Shown: piece after piece, positions 20,109 through 64,000 of the stretch
Numbering within the stretch: the first letter of the stretch is position 1
How the letters are laid out: the number at the start of each line of letters is the position of its first letter
NCBI GenBank assembly: GCA_035578905.1
Contig: JAQJVL010000198.1
Span: 434,001-498,000, forward strand
Length of the DNA: 64,000 bases
Direction of reading: 5' to 3'
Source of the DNA: Stictocephala bisonia
Taxonomy: Eukaryota > Arthropoda > Insecta > Hemiptera > Membracidae
Program-made: the position numbers and the translations under genes
The notes under the pieces: model-generated
Told to the model about the DNA's origin: nothing
Seen by the model: only the letters and a program-made list of their open reading frames with translations
The model's database searches: none

Positions 20109-22307
20109 ATGTATGGCCTGAACGACATTAATACGACCGCTCACACCAGAATATCTCCAAATGCAACGAGAGAGAATCAGCCTGCTTCCGAGCCAGCTCT
20201 TGGTTCTTATTCGGACAGCGGTGAGAACCCAGACGCCGCAGTGATAGCCGCCGCTTTCACCGCCAGCAGTTCACAGAAGACGACGTTCGTTAAGCCGTCT
20301 CCCAGGAAGGTTGCGGTAAAACAAATGAAATCCGTTCATGGCAAACGCATGTCACAGGACAAGAGCAAGTATATTTCTACCGCTGGAGTCGTGGAAGACA
20401 AACAAGACGGGGAGTTAGGTGAAACTAGTGAACACTCTAGCAGTGATTCAGAAAAGGGAGAAGAAGTGGGATCACCCGTATCCGCAACTACGCATCGGTC
20501 TCCACTTGGCGAGAGACGAAGCGGTGAGCGGAGCTCACGCAACAAAAACAGAGAAAAAAGAAAACGAAGCTCGGACTCGTCGTCCGGATCATCATCATCA
20601 TTATCTTCAACTGAAGGGCGATCACCTGAGCGACACGATGGAAAAGACGATCGCACCAAGAGAACCAAGAACTCGACGAAGTCCCACAAAGAACGAGGTT
20701 CTTCTTCTAAAAAAAAGAAATCGCACAGCAAGAGGCGGTGCTCTCATTGCCGATCTCGTTCACGGTCTCGTTCAGTGGCGTCGGTGAAGGTGGCGCAGAA
20801 ACAACAGCCTGCGATGAAATACAGAAAAGACGAATCGCCTGCTGCAACTGAAACCACGTCAAAAGATCCGACACGAATGAGTCGGACTAGTATCGACACG
20901 ACGCACGTGAGTGTGAGGAGGTCTCTGGATAGATGTGTAACACCCGTACCACGAGCCGGCGCCACGCCGTCACAGTCCTCTGCTCGTCTTACAGAAGAAG
21001 TGAATAATGTAATATATAATACCATCATGAAAGAAAAACAAACTGTGCGGAGAGAAGTCGATCCAGACGCAGTGTCCAGAGTGACGTCTGTCGCTTCTAA
21101 GCGGAGCCAAAGAAGACCTGTAGTGCCACGCAAGTTGTTCGATCTAGACACTTTGGAAACACACTTGCCGGAACAATTGTGCAGGACGGAGCTATCGAAG
21201 CACACGGTGAAAGTCCTATACAACCTGTATAAGAACTCGACTCAAGCAAAGAATGGCCACCTTATCGAAATCGTACGTAGCATATCACACGTGCCGATTG
21301 ATATCATCACTGACAAGACACAGAACTATCCACAAATAAATGATAGACACTATTTGTTTTGTGCTTTCAAACGAGAGTTCGGGCACGACTACCAATCATT
21401 GGAGAAGAGACGAGAACTGCTACCTCAGTCACTTTTGGCGGCGCTTCGACCGAAATGCAATCAAAAGAAGGACTCCCTCGATTCGTTATTTAGACGTTCT
21501 CTCAAAGAAATGTGTGAAGAAATTCACGCGTTCGAGGAGGACAGTGAGATCAGCATAGAGAACCCGGTGTTCATCAGTGGCAGATACCTCGAACTGAGGT
21601 TGTTACAAAAGATCAGAGAGTCGTATAGAAAAAACGTCAGTGAGGATGTAATCAAGTATTTAACTGATTCGTGTCCCGACAAGGAGTCGCCGCTGAAACC
21701 ACTAGTCGAGGGCAGTATATGCGAGTTGTACTTAAGGAAGTTACTGGATCGATACGACCTGAGAGCGGCCAACTTCGACAAGGTGCTCATGGAAATGCCA
21801 ATCACTCCTCAAAATATGAGAGTGTGGACCGACACCGGTTCGCAGGCAGCTACAAATGTGACTATGGCAAACTACATCGGAACCGTCTACGAAGAGGTGA
21901 ACGGCGAGTGGTCATCGCTCAGTGATGAAGAGAAAAAGATTCGATCCATATATCGGGAATTTTCCACGGAATACAGCAAGAGGATGAAGGCATTTATAAA
22001 ATCAAGCGAGCCGTTTCTATCGGACATGTTAAAGGCGAGTGAGCTGATGGCGTGGATGTGTTTCGGCATCACGACCAACTGCGCCAAACTGGGCACGGCG
22101 ACTATGGCGGCATCATATCTAATGGCAAAAGCAGAGAGTGAAAGCAACCGAATCAACCCGCTCGTATGTTGGAATTATCCTCTCGCCAGCATACACAGAC
22201 GAGAGCCGCTGATCGCTACCAATCAACCCGTCTTCACGCTAGAAGAGTATTTCAGTGGACTGGAAGAAACACTGGAGCTGCTCGAAAGTACGGACGTCGT
22301 CGAATAA
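20109..22307 (+). CDS. Large intact Ser/Arg-rich protein of the viral segment, function unknown
   Basis: 732 codons from ATG 20109; the frame is open to 20067 only through a TTG and across an acceptor-like cag, so 20109 is chosen. Layout: residues 1-100 disordered; 100-225 strongly Ser-, Arg- and Lys-rich with a poly-Ser tract (about 154-167) and an RS-dipeptide patch after a CSHC (about 211-222), suggesting nucleic-acid binding or a nuclear SR-like region; residues 300-732 globular and mostly helical, with a small-residue segment near 645-675 (MAWMCFGITTNCAKLG...). No stop or frameshift in 2.2 kb, and clearly GC-richer than the AT-rich flanks. I do not recognise the family. Position with VP39-like and 38K-like genes suggests a viral structural or DNA-binding protein; an unrelated host gene is possible. 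Confidence 0.65.
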   Translation: MYGLNDINTTAHTRISPNATRENQPASEPALGSYSDSGENPDAAVIAAAFTASSSQKTTFVKPSPRKVAVKQMKSVHGKRMSQDKSKYISTAGVVEDKQDGELGETSEHSSSDSEKGEEVGSPVSATTHRSPLGERRSGERSSRNKNREKRKRSSDSSSGSSSSLSSTEGRSPERHDGKDDRTKRTKNSTKSHKERGSSSKKKKSHSKRRCSHCRSRSRSRSVASVKVAQKQQPAMKYRKDESPAATETTSKDPTRMSRTSIDTTHVSVRRSLDRCVTPVPRAGATPSQSSARLTEEVNNVIYNTIMKEKQTVRREVDPDAVSRVTSVASKRSQRRPVVPRKLFDLDTLETHLPEQLCRTELSKHTVKVLYNLYKNSTQAKNGHLIEIVRSISHVPIDIITDKTQNYPQINDRHYLFCAFKREFGHDYQSLEKRRELLPQSLLAALRPKCNQKKDSLDSLFRRSLKEMCEEIHAFEEDSEISIENPVFISGRYLELRLLQKIRESYRKNVSEDVIKYLTDSCPDKESPLKPLVEGSICELYLRKLLDRYDLRAANFDKVLMEMPITPQNMRVWTDTGSQAATNVTMANYIGTVYEEVNGEWSSLSDEEKKIRSIYREFSTEYSKRMKAFIKSSEPFLSDMLKASELMAWMCFGITTNCAKLGTATMAASYLMAKAESESNRINPLVCWNYPLASIHRREPLIATNQPVFTLEEYFSGLEETLELLESTDVVE

Positions 22308-22425
22308 CATTTACATGTTTTTTTTGTAAATACTTGTTTGTAATATTTAGCATAAACGCTTTGTATTACTATATTTTATAGATTGCTCTACATTTGTATT
22401 ACATGTGTTACTAATGTTATTGAGA

Positions 22426-22431
22426 AATAAA
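22426..22431 (+). promoter_or_regulatory. Polyadenylation signal
   Basis: aataaa 119 bases after the stop of the 732-codon ORF, in an AT-rich tail. Confidence 0.5.
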
Positions 22432-22544
22432 GTTTATTCTATTATATATTCGTACATAAAAATACTACTGTTAAAAAGAATCTTTGTTTATAAAGTCCTT
22501 AAGATCTATTTTATTAGAAATACTATCCAAATATAAAGGACCAA

Positions 22545-22640
22545 CTACATTCTTAATTTGTCAAGATGTCAACAATTGTTTACTATGGATTTATTCATTA
22601 AGTTATGTGCATGAAATGTAACATACAATTAGCAGCATAA
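22545..22640 (+). repeat. Leader block fragment, copy D
   Basis: Matches 12470-12550 (aatttgtcaagatgtcaa, then gtttactatggatttatt). Here it lies downstream of the 732-codon ORF, without an ORF after it. Confidence 0.6.
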
Positions 22641-22739
22641 ATAATTAACTATTATTTATGTTTTGTTTTATTTCTTTTAACATTCTAGATGTAAATATAA
22701 AAGTACAATAATCATTTATATAATGTAATACTTTTTTAA

Positions 22740-23505
22740 AATGTATACTTAAACATTTGTATTAAAGTTAACTTTGAGCCCTATGACTAAAACTATGAAT
22801 TGACCTTTTATAAACCATTGTTATAAGTTTATAGACAACTGAACTACGATTTCTTTATGAATTTCTTACAAACTATGCTTGGACATTTGCGCTAGTACAT
22901 CTCTAACACGGACCGAAGTGTTTGACACCGACAAAAAAGTATCTGTCCGTAGTGCAAAGGGTTTAGAATAAATGTCTTGTATGTAACATATTTGTGTGTT
23001 CATTTACTTTCATGCAATTTGTCGTTTTTCTATACGCTATTCAAACAATTTATAGACAAATACAAACAGTTAAAAAATACTTACTGTTCACAAGCGGTGC
23101 CAAATTCAGTTTAGGTAGCCCAGATGTAGAGTAATTGAAAATTACAAACGAAAGCCAACTTTCAACAAACCAACAGTTAAAGAGGATGAATTACTGGATG
23201 TAGTTATAAATGTATACCTAAACATTTGTATTAAAAAGTTAACTTTGAGCCATATGACTAAAACTATTAATTGACCTTTTATAAACCATTGTTATAAGTT
23301 TAAAAACAACTAAACTATGATTTCTTTATGAATTTCTTACAAAATTGGCGAAATATGCTTGGACCTTTGCGCTAGTACATCTCTAACATGGACTGAAGTG
23401 TTTGACACCGACAAAAAAGTATCTGTCCGTAGTGCAAAGGGTTTAGAATAAATGTCTTGTATGTAACATATTTGTGTGTTCATTTACTTTCATGCAATTT
23501 GTCAT
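22740..23505 (+). repeat. Tandem duplication, period about 468 bp
   Basis: About 22740-23024 recurs at 23208-23505 with few changes and one small insertion, including an identical stretch running from cgacaaaaaagtatctgtcc to the atttgtgtgttcattt region. The linker 23138-23207 also recurs from about 23508. Confidence 0.85.
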
Positions 23506-23507
23506 TT

Positions 23508-23880
23508 TTTACAAACGAAAGCCAACTTTCAACAAACCAACAGTTAACGAGGTTGTATTACTGGATGTAGTTATAAAAAGATGCTGGTATACTGTTTTGT
23601 AGGGCATTGAGGTTCAAATTCGTAGTGCGGTTACATAAAGAGGTTGAATTACTGGATGTAGTTATAAAACGATGCTGGTATACTGTTTTGTAGCGCATTG
23701 AGGTTCGAATTCGTAGTGTGGTTACATAACGAGATTGAATACCTTAATGTAGTGACGAGTCCACAATACTGAATGTAGTTACACAAGTATGCTGCAATGC
23801 TGGTCCGAAATTCAGCCTCCTGAATGAGAACTAAATCCTTAGTGTAGTCACAAAAGTAAAGACAATTTCGTAGTGTAGTT
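23508..23880 (+). repeat. Degenerate satellite with a GTAGTTAC-like core
   Basis: Two about 92-bp units start at 23549 and 23641 (gaggttg..attactggatg). The following 140 bases keep only the core word (atgtagtgac, atgtagttac, gtgtagtcac, gtgtagttac) at irregular spacing. Confidence 0.7.
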
Positions 23881-23882
23881 AC

Positions 23883-24803
23883 CTATATATATATATTACA
23901 TAAAAGTCAAATACTACTGACTCACTGATCACTGTTTCTCAAAAACCACTAAACCTCCGAGGCTAAATTTTTTAGGATGATTGGACATAATCACATAAGA
24001 AGGGATTTTGAAAATTTCTTCATAGTTGCGAAATGGCAGCCTTTTTTACACCAAAAACTGCCCCAATGTATTTCGTATGGGAAAATCACAAACAAGTAGT
24101 ATTTCTGACCTAACTTGAGAATAATCTTGTGTAAAAGTTTCAAATTTTCAGTGTTCAAAACTTAAAAACTTGGGATATCGGGGGGCCCAAAAACAAATGT
24201 TTAAAAATGTAAAAATTTGTTATACTGATGCTATCTACTTAAGTGAGGTATCAAAATAAAGCAATTTTTCTCTTGAATCCAAATATACCATCAGATTTTG
24301 GAAATGGTAATGAATAAGGGGCATATGCTCCCAAAACAAAATCTATAGGTATTTATCTCCCAAATCACATTACATCATTGTATTTTGAAATTATTTGCTC
24401 TGCCTCCCCCAAATAAAAAAATATGCTCCAAATCCCAAAATTGGGTAATGTTAAACTAATATACCCAAGTGGGGTATCAAATTAAAAGTATTATTCAATT
24501 AATTACTAATATACCATCTGATTTTAGAAAAGACTATGTTTATGGGCTCCACTGCCCATTAAACCAAAATGCATGGTCAAACTGGTTAAAAATCCGTAGG
24601 CCAAACTCCCTCACAAGGCGACCTGTTGAGACCCTAAAATGGGACTGCATCAGTTTCTTTGCCAAACTTTCCACCATGGCTTTTATAAAGTTCTACAAAG
24701 GGGCAAAAGGCAGAGTCTCTAGGAGAGGCCGAAGGCCAAGTTTCCTTCATGAGCGTAGCGAGTGACAGGGTTGGCACGCAAAGCGTGCAGACGTTACCTC
24801 TAG
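23883..24803 (+). mobile_element. Non-autonomous Helitron-like element
   Basis: The 5' end ctatatatat...gactcactgatcact resembles Helitron starts; the 3' end has a 6-bp hairpin (gcacgc/gcgtgc, 24774-24788) about 11 bases before CTAG at 24800-24803, followed by T. A diverged minus-strand relative ends at 62170. No Rep/helicase frame. Confidence 0.6.
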
Positions 24804-24998
24804 TATATATATATATATATAAAATACTGTGTGATTTCTTTAGTGGTATGTATAAGCCTCAAACAGCTTTAGGCGGTACAGTACCAAAAAAGTTTTGAGA
24901 ACTCCTTATCTAGAATTTGAAAAATGTATAGATTAATTTATTATTAGTTTAATTTTGTTCAATAGATCATTCAAGAGAAACTGTTACATCAATCATAA

Positions 24999-63819
<38,821 letters not shown>

Positions 63820-64000
63820 CTGTAACATATAGTTAATCTTAAGTGTCTTAAGTTGGTATTTAATCAAGTTCATGATTCTGCAAAAGTTGATTTAACATTT
63901 GCAATAATAGGTTGTAAAGTTACCAAAAGTATTTACTATATTTAAAGCAACTATATGGAATGTTGATATCACAGAGGTGAGGTTTTTTATAAAGCTTCCC

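Noticed and set aside
20336..21223. Antisense frames of 131 and 159 codons
   Set aside because: Shadows of the Ser/Arg-rich ORF caused by its codon composition.

Overview
The window is arthropod chromosomal DNA, most likely from an insect and possibly a hemipteran; the sequence does not name the species. Evidence is a multi-exon animal gene (CFAP91) with GT-AG introns, a dense mix of insect-type transposons (jockey-superfamily LINEs, a Penelope-like element, mariner, a Tc1/IS630-type element, piggyBac, pogo, Helitron-like, SINE and MITE copies), and genes related to those of nuclear arthropod large DNA viruses. It is not a bacterial or free viral genome.

Left part (1-22.6 kb): a broken-up endogenous viral segment. 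It opens with a VP39-like major capsid ORF (open at the window edge) followed 86 bp later by a 38K-like HAD phosphatase, both core gene families of the baculovirus/nudivirus lineage and both free of stops or frameshifts. Farther right are two copies of an 87-codon ORF (5450 and 13137), a 135-codon ORF (17718) and an intact 732-codon, Ser/Arg-rich ORF (20109-22307). A shared, TATA-containing leader block of a few hundred bases precedes three of these ORFs (both 87-codon copies and the 135-codon ORF), and a fragment of it recurs after the 732-codon ORF. Between the islands lie transposons: a 3' Penelope piece with a hammerhead ribozyme, a long-TIR element present in both halves of a segmental duplication, and a 4.4-kb DNA transposon with perfect 32-bp TIRs whose spliced transposase-like gene has one frameshift.

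Middle (22.7-24.8 kb): a tandem duplication, a degenerate satellite with a GTAGTTAC-like core, and a Helitron-like element separate the viral segment from the host gene.

Right part (25-63.8 kb): the minus-strand host gene CFAP91 (MAATS1), an axonemal radial-spoke-associated protein. Fourteen exons with consistent phases cover everything from the conserved TDYRE/TWG region to the stop codon; the 5' exons are beyond the window. Its introns carry the nested pogo/piggyBac pair, Tc1-type element, mariner flanked by microsatellites, several LINE fragments, a four-copy SINE-like family, another dispersed repeat pair, and a perfect 141-bp inverted repeat with a hammerhead ribozyme motif in each arm, just 56 bp past a splice donor.

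The strongest leads are the intact viral ORF set with a reused promoter block, and the hammerhead-bearing foldback inside an intron.
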